Counted from the first letter of the stretch, positions 9,691 through 21,920 are shown. The stretch is 64,000 nt of DNA from Castanea sativa (GCF_040712315.1 NC_134017.1:10198001-10262000); one strand, 5' to 3'. Numbers and translations: made by a program. Notes: generated from the letters alone by a model not told the origin.

Positions 9691-11050
9691 TAGAGTTCTT
9701 AAGAGTACTCTAACAGATATAATTCCCGTAATCCTAAAAGTCCTTTTAAAATAAAAGGCCAAGATTTTGCCACCTCATCAATCTACTAAAAATTAATTAT
9801 TTTCATAAAAAAAAAAAACTCAAACTAACTCACTATTAAACTCAAAATTGCCTCACTCTCCCCCTCTTGCTACCAATCGTTGGTGTTCTATCCAAGGAAA
9901 TCAATTTCGTATAGGAGGTTGTTTCAGTTTGATTAGGGGAACAAAATATTTCGGTATCGGTTGATACCGGTATATTGTTTTGGGATTACTGCTATTTATA
10001 TATTTCTATTCATAAATATATATTTGTATTATTTAAGTATGAATATATTAAATTTTATGTTTATCAAGATAAAATTTAATATCCACATATTTTATACATA
10101 CTAGCTCACCTTAACCAATGTATTAGCTTAGATAACAATTAAAAAAAAAATTATTGTACTGGTTGAAACCCCAATGCATGCTGATATAGGCAAGTATAGC
10201 CAAATTAGGTATATTTTTCAATACATATTGAAGGAGTACCAGTATCGGTTTAATGGATGGTACGACCAGAACCACACTCCAATCAGACTCCACCACCAAG
10301 CCAGATCCGATTTGGGTATTCTTATATTTCCCAAATGTATTACAGTGTAGTCAATAATCTAAAAATCAAAAGATCATCCACAGGTTATCAAGAAAAGGAA
10401 AAAGAATGTATCTTTAATTTCAATCACAAAACCAGCCACAGGTTTCACACAAGTCATAATATAACAACAATGGCAATTAAACATATATTGTCACTTTTAT
10501 TAAGACTTTCCTGTTGGTTTTCCTTTTGGATTATGGTATGTATGTATGATTGAATTTGGTCACATGTGGGTTTTTAGCGGATTCATGATTGGTGGTAGTG
10601 TGGGTTGTCACCGGAGATTGGTAGTAGGAGGGGAGAGTGAGGCAGTTTTAGATTTCTGTGATTGAGTTTGAGTTTTTTTTTATGGAAAGCATTAGTTTTT
10701 AGGTTTGTGATTTAATGAAATGGCATAGGAGAAATTATTATTTACACCGGAAAGACTGTTGACGTGGTCCTCCCTAATCAATGAGATAATGACATCTATG
10801 CAAATGTATGTGTGAGTTTCCTACTCAGCACAAGGAATAAAAAATAAAAATTACCAGATGATGTCACATTTACATAAATAAAAGCATTTTATTGGTTGGG
10901 AGGTCAGGAAGACCACGTCAGTAGTCCTCCTAATTGACCTAATAATTTCTCCATAATCTTAGTCTTTTATTTTAAAAGGAAGGTGAGAATTAAAGAAATT
11001 TTACCTGAAAGAATATGTCCTAGAAACTTTAGAGGATCTTGATCCATAAT
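9687..11050. mobile_element. Large foldback DNA element
   Basis: The left arm (9687-9905) reads TTAAGATCCTCTAGAGTTCT, CCTTTTAAAATAAAAGGCCA, then TGCCTCACTCTCCCCCTCTT. The right arm contains the inverse series, AGGGGAGAGTGAGGCAG (about 10630), TTTTATTTTAAAAGGAAGG (about 10965) and ACTTTAGAGGATCTTGATCC (about 11026). The order is mirror-symmetric, so this is one inverted-repeat element of about 1.36 kb. No transposase; the central 10,000-10,550 is AT-rich. Confidence 0.65.
10741..10956. mobile_element. MITE nested in the right arm of the foldback element
   Basis: Terminal inverted repeats GGAGAAATTATTA ... TAATAATTTCTCC, with a second inner match (TTGACGTGGTCCTCC against GAAGACCACGTCAG). It is flanked by ATA on both sides. 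The left arm of the enclosing foldback element lacks this insert. Confidence 0.65.
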
Positions 11051-12254
11051 TTATGGGAGTAAAATGTAATTTCTCATGAACACAAACTGAAAAAATTAAA
11101 GCCTGCATTTAGATGAGTTTATTTTCATCATATTATTTTGTTTATCATGTAAAAACTGCAGGTATATATTGAAAAATAATAATAAGCTGAACGAATAGGC
11201 CCTACAACTAAACTAGGTTTTCTTTATGCATTTCCTAAGAGCACTTTCTTTCTCATCCTAACCGTCCTAGAAATTAAAGATTGTCCGATACAAATTCAAT
11301 ATGTTCGGTGTCATTATGATATATATATTGGATAGGTATAGTGACACTAATCACTATGTATTAAAAAAAAATAGAAATGTTTATCTTACATTAGTTGTGT
11401 GTGTTAGAGTTTTAGTCCTTATAACCTCAGGCTACTCCTACAAAATTTAGGTCATTTTGTAGTAGTACTCTGGTTATGTAATATATTATAAGTCTGTTTA
11501 AAAAACTCTATATACTATTTTTATGTTTTTGTATTCTAATAAGTATTACTGTTTCCTAAAAAAAAATCACTATGTATAGGATTAGAGGTTTCGGACTAGT
11601 GGGAGGTGTATATGAAAGTAATATTGTTTAATTACCATCTATCATCTCTATAAATTATAAAAGTAGTATAAAAATTATATTCATTGCATTGCTCATTCAA
11701 ATTCCAAGAGATTACCAAAATTCTTGGCAGTACAAACAAGTCAAAACATTACTCAAAAGTCAAACGTATAAAACTCAAATTAGGGGAAAAATGGGTAAAT
11801 ATCCTTAATTTTAAAACTATGGAGCAAAATATTCATCTTTTCAAAATATTTAGCAAAATGCCCCTGTTTTAGAACTCAATTTTAACAAAATCGATTTTAA
11901 CAAAATCAAATTCTGTGTAAAATTTGATATCCTCAAATTTAAGTTTTATGTGTATTTTTAAGTAGAAATCGACATTAGCAATGTCGAGTATCGCTTAAAT
12001 TAGGAAAAAGTTTAGCTGTGTACTAGTACCTGTTTACTATAGTATGGAGCCAAATTTTTTTTGGCTATGGCACCACCAATGAAGCAAAACATTTTGTAGT
12101 TCGAGGAGGCAAAAATAACATTATAGCAATATGCCTCCACCAATAATGATACTCTAAATAAGTACTAGTACTTGTTTACTGTAGCAAGTTGCTACTTGCT
12201 TTTAATTCTTTTCTCCTCTTTTTTATCTTCCAACTCATCTCTCTCTCTCTCTCT
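11051..12254. other. AT-rich intergenic DNA
   Basis: No supported gene. A motif TACTAGTACCTGTTTACT (about 12018) recurs as TACTAGTACTTGTTTACT (about 12163), possibly ends of a small repeat. Confidence 0.35.
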
Positions 12255-12695
12255 CTCCTGATACTGTAGCAAGCCCTCTTCAATTCACTCACTTCCCTAT
12301 TCACCTCGTCGCCTTTGCTCATTGACGAAATCATGTTGCATCCTCGAAACCTCAGTCTTGAGCTCCATTGCTCTCTTGGCCACCAACTACAAAGTCTTTA
12401 GCCCCTCTCCAGACCATTCAATCTCTTTCTCCATCTTTTTGAGCTTTTCCTTCTTCGATGCATTATCGTTTCGAAGCTCTCCAATCTCCAAATTCTGTTT
12501 CTTGATTCGCTCCTTGCTTATTGAATTCAAGTTCACCATCTAAAGCTTCTCGCGCTCCAAAGATTTGGTCTTCCTATTTAGCTCTGAAACCCTGGCATCA
12601 TAATTGCCACCGTCGTCGGGTTGATCAAGATCGTAGGAACTCTCCCCCGTTTGATCCAACTCAGCACCATTAATGATTATCTCCTTGTTCGCCAT
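12255..12695 (-). pseudogene. Pseudogene resembling peroxisomal and mitochondrial division factor (PMD)
   Basis: On the minus strand a reading frame starts at 12695 (MANKEIIINGAELDQTGESS) and continues into a Lys/Glu-rich coiled coil (RVSELNRKTKSLEREK, RIKKQNLEIGELRND, EKLKKMEKEIEW). Charged heptads and this N-terminus recall plant PMD proteins, coiled-coil tail-anchored factors of organelle division. In-frame stops occur at 12540-12542 and 12387-12389. A frame change near 12300 resumes as EVNREVSELK. No intron is evident and the C-terminal anchor is missing. It is a dead, truncated copy, retro-derived or transposon-captured. The family call is from memory of the coiled-coil pattern and is moderate. 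Confidence 0.5.
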
Positions 12696-13178
12696 TGCTA
12701 ATCCACCAAATACACAAATAAAAAATTAAGCAAGAAACAAAAATCCTGGACTCTTGTTTGGTTGCCAAGAAAAATCAATCAACTTAAAAATCCAAACCAA
12801 ACAACATAAAATAGAATGGTGGTTGTGGTTGTTGGTGGAGGTGGCTATGGTGTTTTTTTTATATATTATTTTATTGTGTTGAAAGCTAAAATAAAACCAT
12901 TAATGTTGGATTTTTTGTAAAGTAAGGTGGAAAAATAGATAAAGTAGCTTTTTGTGAAGCCAAATTGCTAAATTTATGACTCTACCTTTGTGGATGCTCT
13001 AAGGTGTTAGTGGTGTGTAATTGTAATTGTACTGTAAGTCAAAGACAGTAAGTTAGTAGACTACATGTATTTGCCTAGAAACTGATGAGTGATGGGGAAA
13101 AAAATTAATTTATCAAGATAAGAATAGATTTTGTACCAATAAGAGGAAGACACATGTGGGAAGCCTTATCAATTTGAT
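12696..13178. other. Intergenic DNA before the Harbinger element
   Basis: AT-rich with GGTGGTTGTGGTTGTTGGTG (about 12820). No supported gene. Confidence 0.35.
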
Positions 13179-13499
13179 TAAGGCTGTGTTTGTTTCGACG
13201 GTAAACGGTTTCAGGAAATGGTTTTCCGCGTTTTCGGGTGTTTGGCAGGTGCTGAAATTTTGGTCAAACGGAAAATTGCAAACAGTTGACTGTAAAATAC
13301 GGCCTCTGACCCGGAAATTCTTTTCCATTTGTATTTTACCTTCAAACCGTTTCAGTCCTATTTTCCTCTCGCCTTCTCGCTGCCTCAAGTCAAGCTCCAG
13401 TCAAGCTCCACTCCCTGCCTCAAGCCGGTCCGAGCTTCACCCACCGTCCGACGAGCGCAGCCACTCTCCCACGGTGAGTTTCCTCCACCGTTTCTCGCA

Positions 13500-13940
13500 A
13501 TTCCGGCCCACCAAACGACCCACAGCTCCGGCCCACTGGACGAAACCTCACCCACACACCTCCGATCCCCACACAGCTCCGGCCCACTAGACAAACCCAC
13601 ACCCACACACCTCCGACCCACTTTACACAGCCCGATCCACCCACCTCCGACCCACAACCTCCGACCCACTCTACAAAACCTCACCCACAACCTCCGACCC
13701 ACTCTACAACCTCCGACCCACTATACACAACCCGAACCACCCACCTCCGACACACTCTACACAGCCCGAACCACCCACCTCCGACCCACTCCACCTCCGA
13801 CCCACTCCACAAAGCCCGATCCACCCACCTCACCCACACACCTCCAACCCATTCTACAAAACCCAATCCACCTACCTCCGACCCACACACCTCCGACCCA
13901 CCCCTCTACAAAACCCGACCAAACCTCCAACCCACCCTCT
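13500..13940. repeat. C-rich minisatellite in the Harbinger 5' region
   Basis: Irregular tandem units of the type CACCTCCGACCCACTCTACA repeat through about 440 bp on a C-rich strand. They make a spurious Pro/Thr/His-rich open frame (13329-13997, THLRPT-type repeats). It lies between the left TIR and the transposase start, in the presumed leader or promoter. Confidence 0.8.
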
Positions 13941-14384
13941 AGGCAATGCAGCTCTGGGTTGAACCGATATGGGTTATATATATATATAATTATTTAATTA
14001 AATACCTATTTAATTATTGATTTACTTTTTTTTTAATTATCTAGTTATTTATTTAATTATTGATATCAGAAATTCAATTGTGCTGCTCTTACAATTATAT
14101 AGAAATATAAATGCAATGTGATTTGTTGGGGATTTTCTGCTCTTGGTGTTTTTGTTGATGGGTACTCTACTGTTTAGGTAGAAAATGTTTAGATTATTAT
14201 TTAGAGGGGAATTAAACATTTTATGGCTGCTCATAATGGTTTTGATCTCACTTGTTCAAAAAAAAAATACTATAGATTGCTTGAATTTGGATTGTTTTAC
14301 TGTTGTGGTTGTTTTTATATACTGTGTACTCAATATCATGCTTGTTTGCATACCTCTTAGACCACAATGTTTGTGATGTTTTAG

Positions 14385-15735
14385 ATGAAGAAAAAAACCA
14401 AAGCAGCAGTTCTTGCCTCAGTTGCATCTGTCCTCCTTGTGGGGGTTGCGTTGGTAAGGAAATTGCGACGTAGACGACTGCCTAGGGCGCCTTATGTTAA
14501 TCATGCAGCCGATAGAGAGCATTACATAAATAGTATTCTGCATGGAAGTGAGAGACTTTGTGTTAGTCAAATTAGGATGAAACCTATAGCTTTCCACCAC
14601 TTATGTCACATCCTCATTGAGGGGGAGCACATACGCCCTACTACGCACATGTCCGTTACGGAGCAAGTGCTAATTTTTTTACACATTATTGGTCATAATG
14701 TGAGGTTTCATGTAATTGGTAGTCGGTTCCATAGATCAACTGAAACTGTCCATAGATACTTCAACGTCGTCCTTAGGGGGGTCCTGAAATTATATAGAGC
14801 TCTAATAAGACTGCCTAGCGAAGATACACCCCCAGAGATAAGGGATAGCAGAAGGTTCTACCCCTATTTCAAGGTAAATATTAAGACTTGTGTATATGTG
14901 TAAATTGTGAAAGTTTGTGTAATTCTAAATCATTATGTTTGTCGAAAATTAGGATTGTGTTGGAGCGATAGATGGTACACATGTTCGTGCATCTGTGCCA
15001 CCTGAGATACAAGGAAGGTTTCGTGGTCGCAAAGGTGGAACCACACAAAATGTGTTAGCTGCCATTAGTTTTGACTTGAAGTTCACTTATGTATTGGCTG
15101 GATGGGAAGGCAGTGCACATGATTCACGTGTGTTAAATGATGCATTTGCTAGGCCACGGGGATTTTCAATTCCCTCAGGTATTATAGGATGACTTCACCT
15201 TTTGAGTTTATTAGTTTAATAAATTTTGTGCATTTTTCGAAGCATAGTAGTGATTTGGTTTTATTTTTGAACATATGTAGGTAAGTATTATCTTGGTGAT
15301 GCTGGGTATGGTAATAAAAATGGAATTTTGTCACCCTATCGGAGTGTGCGATATCACTTGAAAGAGTTTAGTGATCGTCCTCCTGAGAATGAACAAGAAT
15401 TGTTCAACCTCCGACACTCTTCCTTGAGAACTACCATTGAGCGAGGTTTTGGAGTGTTGAAGAAACGTTTTCAAGTATTGGATGCAGAACCATTTTGGTC
15501 TTTTGAAACACAAGTGAAAGTAGTGTTAGCATGTTGTGTGATTCATAATCACATTATGGGGGTTGATCCTGCTGACTATATTATGGAAGCTGCAATGAAC
15601 CAAGTAGAGGGTAGTGGCTCCCAACAAGAAACACAGTCACGTCGGGAGTCCCTTGAAGACAGTAGAGTGTGGAATGCTAAGAGAGATGAGATCTGCAAAG
15701 CTATGTGGTCTGATTATACCAGGAGTGGAGAGTAG
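14385..15735 (+). CDS. PIF/Harbinger transposase (DDE, HARBI1/ALP1-like)
   Basis: Three exons, 14385-14873, 14953-15178 and 15281-15735, join in frame with GT-AG borders to a 389-residue protein. The N-terminus is basic and hydrophobic (VALVRKLRRRRLP) and is followed by a helix-turn-helix-like part (RFHRSTETVHRYFNVVL). The catalytic DDE residues are visible: Asp in CVGAIDGTHV, Asp in GSAHDSRVLNDA, Glu in RTTIERGFGVLKKRF. HNHIMGVDP follows, as in the family. No stop or frameshift interrupts it. The enzyme would cut and paste the element at its TIRs, normally with the Myb-like partner encoded at 16002. The start is the first ATG of the open frame, 15 bases after an in-frame stop region. Confidence 0.9.
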
Positions 15736-16001
15736 AACTTTATTTAGATTTATGTGATTGTCATATGTACTGTATTCTTGTTTTATATATGTTTAATCTA
15801 TTTACTGTAGACTTCTGGTGGTGTAAGGAGTATTATTTTCAACAATACATTGTTATTTCCAATAGTTGTTTCGTTCTGTTGTGCACATCTATAATCGTGG
15901 TTGTATGTGTGTTTGATTTGTTGTTCATATGCACAGTAATTTGTGAATGCTACTTGGATTGTTTAAATGCTAGTCTCACTATGCAATTATCATATGTAGT
16001 A

Positions 16002-17064
16002 ATGTCGAAAGGGAAAGAAAAGGTGGGTAGTAAGCAATTTCGATGGTTGCCACCAATGCACACGACGATGCTAACTGTACTTGCCGAAGAGGCCACGAAG
16101 GGCAACAAGCCCTCGAACACTTTTAAGCCCGGTTCCTTCGCTACTGTCGCCAAGGCGATAACTGAACAGTTTGGGGTCGAGTGCCACCCCTCGTATGTTG
16201 AGAATCGAATGTGTACTTTGAGGACAATGTGGACTACCATTCAAACTCTTCAAAAGAAGAGTGGGTTCGGTTGGGATGATAGCTTAAAAATGATCACGTG
16301 CGATGCCAAGACGTACCAAGAGGAAGTTATGGTATGGCTTTCAACTATATTTGTGCATTATATTTTCTATTGTTCTTATCCCATAAATCATGGATTATGT
16401 CTCTTGTGGTAATAATAGTTTATACTTGTTTATCATTCACATAAATCATCTAATGACATCAATATTGAATTGAATATTGAATTTATGAGTGAAGTGATCA
16501 TTGCATTGTTATTGTATGTTCCTGTCTCCCTTACAGGCGCATCGGAAGCATGCTGATTTTTTGAACAAGAAGATAGAGTTGTATGATGAGTTGGCCATTG
16601 TAGTGGGTAAGGATTTGGCCACAGGAAGCTTTGCTAAGTCATATGTTGATATTGACACAGAGCATGACAATGCAGAGAGCACTGAGATGGTGGCTGATAA
16701 TGGGGAGGAGGGTGTGGTGGATAAGGGGAAGAATGTGGTAGAATCGTCCACCACTGGGTCCACACTTTCAAAGTCCCGCAAAAGAAGCCGTGCACCTCCC
16801 TCTGATGATAGCGCTCTGACTGATTTGTCTGATCAGCTTAAGGAAATTGCTGTGGCCTTGAAAGAAATCAGTCGGGGGCCTATTGATTTTAATAGTCTTT
16901 ACTCTGAGGTGATGGCTATGGCGGCGGATGGGTATAGTGAAGATATGCTCGCAACTGCCTTTGACCATTTGTGTGAAAATAAGAAGGTAGCTAGGGGATT
17001 TTTGGCCAAGACTGCTAAGTTGAGGAAGCTTTGGATGGATAGTTATTTGTTCACTCGACTTTGA
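16002..17064 (+). CDS. Myb/SANT-like DNA-binding protein of the Harbinger element
   Basis: Two exons, 16002-16331 and 16537-17064, join in phase 0 to a 285-residue protein. The first exon carries a Myb/SANT-like domain (FRWLPPMHTTMLTVLAEEA, CTLRTMWTTIQTLQKKSGFG, with conserved Trp). The second is acidic, then carries a basic nuclear-localisation-like SKSRKRSRAP and a helical C-terminus. Plant PIF/Harbinger elements carry such a second protein, which in characterised cases helps transposase import and TIR binding. It starts 266 bp after the transposase stop on the same strand. The MSKGKEK start was preferred over the upstream in-frame ATG at 15981, which adds only seven residues. Confidence 0.85.
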
Positions 17065-17731
17065 CTTGTCTGTTTAGTGCTGATTGTGATGGTAGGGATT
17101 GTGTGTGATGTAGTACTAGTATGATCCTAACATTGTATGATATATGTGACAATTGTATTATCGGTAAGCAGCCTATGTATGTATTTGTAACCTGTAGGAT
17201 GTGAACTCTTTTGTATTATTGGGACGATACAATTGCCCAAGTTATGTGTGGTGACTTTAAGCATGTAGGGCACATGTGCACTGTTCAGATACCACGTGTA
17301 GGTATCAATTTTGCATACCATGGACTTGTAATGGTGAAAGTACATTATGTGCGTTTTGATATAAATATTACCACGTGATATTCGGATGCTCTTTGTTGAT
17401 GTTGAAGTCGATGATTATTTTTGTGATGCTTTTTGTAACTGTTGAAGTGGATGATTATTTTTGTGCTATTACAGGTTCATCTAGGCAATGCAGGTTTTTA
17501 TTTGTAAATGCATTTCATATTTTCCGTAAAATGTGTGAACAAACCAAACATGGGAAAATGAATACAGTAAAACGAATTTCAGAAAATGCCAAACAGTGGA
17601 ATTTGTTTGCTGCCCTTATTTTCCATGGTGCAACCAAACAGCATGAGTACATTTTCTTTACGGGAAAATATTTTTTCCAGAAATGATTTTCCGTCCGGAA
17701 TTGGTTTACCGTCGAACCAAACGCAGCCTAA

Positions 17732-18397
17732 AAACTGGCGAGGGCTAAATAAAAATACATTATTTTGAAAAAATTCTGTAAACTTCGGTTGGGTCGGGCT
17801 ATATGGGTTTCAAATTCTTCAACCTTCCACTTGAGCCGAATAATCATTAACCAAAAAAATAATCTGTCACGAACTAAAATGTCACATGTTAGTTACCATA
17901 ACAAAGGAGATGATTTCTCATATATGTTTAGCACATTACAATTTAAAAACAACTACTTTTTGAAGCTAATTGAAAGGGTGATAGTGTGACATGATGACAC
18001 CAATGCCAAATATAGACCCAAGTTACTATATCATGTGAATCAAATATGGATGAAAATCAACTATTATCAATATCTTAGTTAATCGAATGGAAAACAAGTA
18101 CATTGCAATTTTTCATTGAATCTTATGACATACAACTTTGGGAAAATATATATTTTCATTTTCCAAACAAACATACATGCAAAGAAAATGAAATTGGCCA
18201 TTGAGACCTTGAATGCCCTTAAGTGTATGGAGACAAATTACATAATATGCAATATGCCTCACAGAACAGATTTGCAAATTAGTCAACCAATAACTTAATA
18301 AATAACTCAACAACTTTTCCAAAAATGTCAAATAATGTTACCATTGATGTGATTATGCAATCTTAAATTGTTTATAAGATTATGTCTAAATATAAAA
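17732..18397. other. Intergenic DNA
   Basis: AT-rich sequence between the Harbinger element and the ankyrin duplication; no supported gene. Confidence 0.4.
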
Positions 18398-18539
18398 TGC
18401 ATTATGTTTTATTTTATTGCACAAAACTTACGCAAATTAGGAATAATTTTAGATGGCGCCTATTTATTATTGAACCTACCAAATATACATTATGCTCAAT
18501 TGTTTATAAGATTAAAAAGAATTAAATAGGGTGACAATA

Positions 18540-19278
18540 AAAAATTTGACAAAATAAAATCAAGGAATATACCTAATCTTTTCGTCTTTATGGAAACATA
18601 AAATGATAATTCAAGTCGAGACCTTCTAATGAAACCACGATTTCCATATGACGCTAATAATAAAAGCCCAACAATTTTCTTATCGGGAGTAGCTAGACAT
18701 AATGGAGATTTCCCGTCTTCATTTAAAATATATGCTGCGTTTGGATCTCCCCAAAACAAAAGATTGATGGCTTCATAATAAAGAGAAAAGAAAACATAAA
18801 TTCAAGTAAAGCAACGTTTCCTATGCTATTTCTCATTTGCAACTCTACAGTAGAGCTATTAATGAGGACTTTCAAAACTTTCAGATGTTTACTTTTTATG
18901 GCCACGTCAATTGCATTGTCCCCTATGATGTTTTTCTTATTAAGAAGGAAGGAGAAGTAATCAAAGATGAATTTTGCGATCTTAGTGCTTCCAAAACTTG
19001 TTGTCTCATGGAGCAAGAAATTCCCTAATGGGCTCTTTTGAGAAAAAAAAATGTTTAATAATGAGAGTTGTTTGTTGGTTGACATGTGTTCCAACATGTC
19101 AACAAAACCAATTACATCATCATTGGCTAATGGTTGATGAAAGGAAGCAAAATCAAAGTTAAGGAGGGGCAGTGTTCGTGGATTGGTGGAGGTTTGGAAA
19201 TTTTTTTAACTTTAAAGCTTCCAACCTTTCATTGAGAATGTTTTGGGCATAAATTTGCACCAATATGTCCACAGCCAT
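18540..19278 (-). pseudogene. ACD6-like ankyrin gene, first exon, copy A (broken)
   Basis: ACD6-like proteins are plant membrane proteins with N-terminal ankyrin repeats, linked to defence and cell death. The minus strand starts at 19278 with MAVDILVQIYAQNILNERLE. A stop and frame change follow after NTAPP, then ankyrin-like sequence (NFLLHETTSFGSTKIAKF, GDNAIDVAIKSKHLKVLKV). A second frame change near 18755 leads into FWGDPNAAYILNEDGKSPL. The exon ends in LGIFLDFILSNF-like sequence near a donor shared with copy B. Several lesions and no downstream exons show it is dead. Identity is supported by copy B. Confidence 0.65.
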
Positions 19279-19338
19279 TAATAAGAAAGGAGCTTGATTT
19301 TTTTTTTTTTGTTGAGAAAATCAAAAAATGAAATGTAA

Positions 19339-20010
19339 ACACCACATTAAAACATGTTTATTGCAATGAAAAAAATCATTGCAATAACATTAGAGTCATT
19401 GCAATAGTTGATACAGGGTGTTGCAATAAAATTTGAGATAATAGTTTTGTGCAACAAAAACTTTTTTTGCAATAAACTCCAAATATTTTAATAACATTTT
19501 GATACAATGATATATATATTTATTTATTGTTGCAATAAACAATTTAAAGTTTCGAATATCTTGTAGATATAAGCTATTATTTCACGAATCTTATTGCAAT
19601 AGCTAGATTGTAAATAATCGAACAAAATAAGTCAAATTAAATTATTGCAATGATATCTTCATTGTAATAGATAATTATTTCATTTTGTCATTGCAATAGA
19701 TTATGAAATAGCTGATACAGGGTTATTACGATGATATATTCATTGTAGTTTTATATTTGTCATTGCAATATATTGTAAAATAATTAATATCAAATTATTG
19801 TAATGATAACTTCATTACAACAATGTATTTGTTCAAAATTTTTGTTGCAATAGACTACAAAAATAATTGGTATCAATTTATTGCAACTATTTCTTCATTT
19901 TAAGTTATTATAGCAATTTTCCTAATATATTAAAGCTTCTATTGTAACAAAAAATTATAAGTTATTGCAACTTATTATTTTTTATGCAATAATTATTTGA
20001 TCAATCATCA
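19339..20010. mobile_element. CACTA-like subterminal block, copy A
   Basis: AT-rich DNA with many ATTGCAATA/TTGCAATAA motifs in both directions. The edge next to the gene reads CACCACATTAAAACATG where copy B has CACTACGAGAAATTT, so the CACTA terminus is eroded here. Confidence 0.5.
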
Positions 20011-20029
20011 ATGATAAGATCATTTATAC

Positions 20030-21640
20030 CTGTCTCATTATCAATTCATTTTGTCAAACGATGTCCAAAGCTGTTAAACCTTTTTTATTTAGACAACTGA
20101 AGTTAACTCTCCTATCCCATGTAAGTGAACACATAACATTTGGATGAAAATTGATAGAGGCCAAAGGCAAAGCTATGTGTCCATTCTCTTCACTTTCATT
20201 TAGAAGCTTCTCAAACCTTGGGTTTGAAAATATACTTTTCACCAACATGTCTTGTCCATGCTTTGCCGCAGCATGCAATATATTTTGACCTAAACTATTC
20301 AATAATTTAGATGGATTGCATCCTTGCTATTCAAGAAATATTTCAACGGCCTTAATGTATCCCTTCTTGCTTGATATATGGATAGGAAGGTCACCCTTTA
20401 GGCTCTATAAAAGAGCCTATTGTCTGATTTTTGTTAAAATGAACTAAATTCCCTTAATGTAATTATTGACTGCAGCTAAATGTAGAGGTGTCTTCCCTTT
20501 TTGGTCTCTTACGTGGAAGAGTAATGGGTTCTTGCTAAAAACCTCTTCTAATGTATCTAAGTTAACTACAACAACAAAAACAACAAAAAATATTTAAAAC
20601 ATGAATGACATTTGAAATAATTAACTAGAATATATTAATTTAGAACATGCATGACAGGCAATATGTTTGTTACAATCAATGTGGAAAACACAAATTTTTT
20701 TTTTTTTTTGAAAATAATAAAAAACCAATTGGAAAATACAAAGTAAGTGTGATACAAAACATGCAATGCCTTATGTTTTATTTTATTGCACAAAACTTAT
20801 GCAAATTAGGAATAATTTTAGATGGCACCTATTTATTATTGAACCTACCAAATATACATTATGCTCAATTGTTTATAAGATTAAAAAGAATTAAATAAGA
20901 TGACAATAAAAATTTGATAAAATAAAAGTAAGGAATATACCTAATCTTTCCATCCTTATGGCAACATAAAATGGTAATTCAAGTCGAGACCTTCCAATGA
21001 GACCACGATTCCCATATGGTGCTAGTAATAGAAGCCCAACAATTTGCTTATCAGGAGTAACTAGGCACAATGGAGATTTGCCATCTTCATTCAAAATATA
21101 TGTCTTGTTGGGATCTCCCCAAAATAAATAATTGATGGCTTCATAACAAATAGGAAAAAACATAGCTTCATGTAAAGTGGTGTTTCCTATACTATTCCTC
21201 ATTTGCAATTCTACCGTGGAGCTATTAAAAAGGACTTCTAAAACTTTTAGTTGTTTATTTTTTGTGGCCACGTGAATTGCATTGTCCCCTAGAATATTTT
21301 TCTTGGTAAGAAAGAAAGGGAAGTGATCAACAATGAATTTTGAGAACTTAGTACTTCCAAAACTTGCTGCCTCATGTAGCAAGGAATTCCCTGATGAGTT
21401 TTTTTGGGAAAAAATGGTTAATAATGGGAGTTGTTTGTTAGTTGACATGTGTTTCAACATGTCAACAAAACCAATTACATCATCATTGGCTAAAGGTTGA
21501 TGAAAGGAAGCAAAATCAAAGGCAAAGTTGGTGGTGTTTGTGGATTGGTGGAGGTTTGGAAACTTTCTTGACTTTGAAGGTTTCAACCTTTCATTGAGAA
21601 TTTCTTGGGCATAAATTTACACTGGTATGTTGACAACCAT
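20030..21640 (-). pseudogene. ACD6-like ankyrin gene, copy B (two exons, disabled)
   Basis: Exon 1 (21640-20941) opens MVVNIPV and then a TAA at codon 8 (21617-21619), where copy A has CAA. It then reads IYAQEILNERLKPSKSRKF and a long uninterrupted ankyrin stretch (GNSLLHEAASFGSTKF, GDNAIHVATKNKQLKVLEV, GNTTLHEAMF, NEDGKSPLCLVTPDKQIVGL). The donor is AG|GTATAT at 20941/20940. Exon 2 (about 20562-20030) continues GKTPLHLAAVNNYIK, then an in-frame stop and frameshift, then DLPIHISSKKGYIKAVEIF, a stop, and GQNILHAAAKHGQDMLVKS, ending near GLTALDIV with another stop. No transmembrane (PGG) exons are visible below 20030. Homology to the ankyrin half of ACD6/ITN1-type proteins is clear; function is lost. 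Confidence 0.7.
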
Positions 21641-21879
21641 TGGTAAGAAAGGAACTTGAACTTTTATTTTTCTTTTTGAGAAAATCAAAGATGAAATGTA
21701 AACACTACGAGAAATTTTTTTTTAGTGCAATGAAAAAAAAAATCATTGCAATAACATTAGAGTCATTGCAATAGTTGATTTCAAATGTTACAATAAAAAT
21801 TAAGGTAATAGGTTTGTGCAACAAAAAAACTTTTGTTGCAATAAACTCTAAATATTTTAATAACAACTTTGATGCAATG

Positions 21880-21920
<41 letters not shown>

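Larger units (their letters stand above)
13182..17728 (+). mobile_element. PIF/Harbinger transposon, structurally complete
   Basis: The left end GGCTGTGTTTG-TTTCGACGGTAAAC and the inverse of the right end GGCTGCGTTTG-GTTCGACGGTAAAC match at 23 of 25 positions. A perfect TAA duplication flanks the element (13179-13181, 17729-17731), the usual 3-bp target of this superfamily. Inside are the two genes an autonomous element needs, in the same orientation: a DDE transposase and a Myb/SANT-like protein, both open after splicing. The 4,547-bp length fits autonomous plant members. Mobility cannot be judged from sequence. Confidence 0.9.
18398..20010. repeat. Segmental duplication, copy A
   Basis: From ATTATGTTTTATTTTATTGC (about 18400) to TTCATTTTAAGTTATTA (about 19900), this segment is paralleled by 20767-22290 at an offset of about 2,370-2,385 bp. 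The shared segment includes the intron, first exon, upstream gap and TTGCAATA-rich block of the ankyrin gene. Confidence 0.8.

Noticed and set aside
13329..13997. 222-codon Pro/Thr/His-rich open frame
   Set aside because: A by-product of the C-rich minisatellite; all frames of such a repeat are open and no domain is present.
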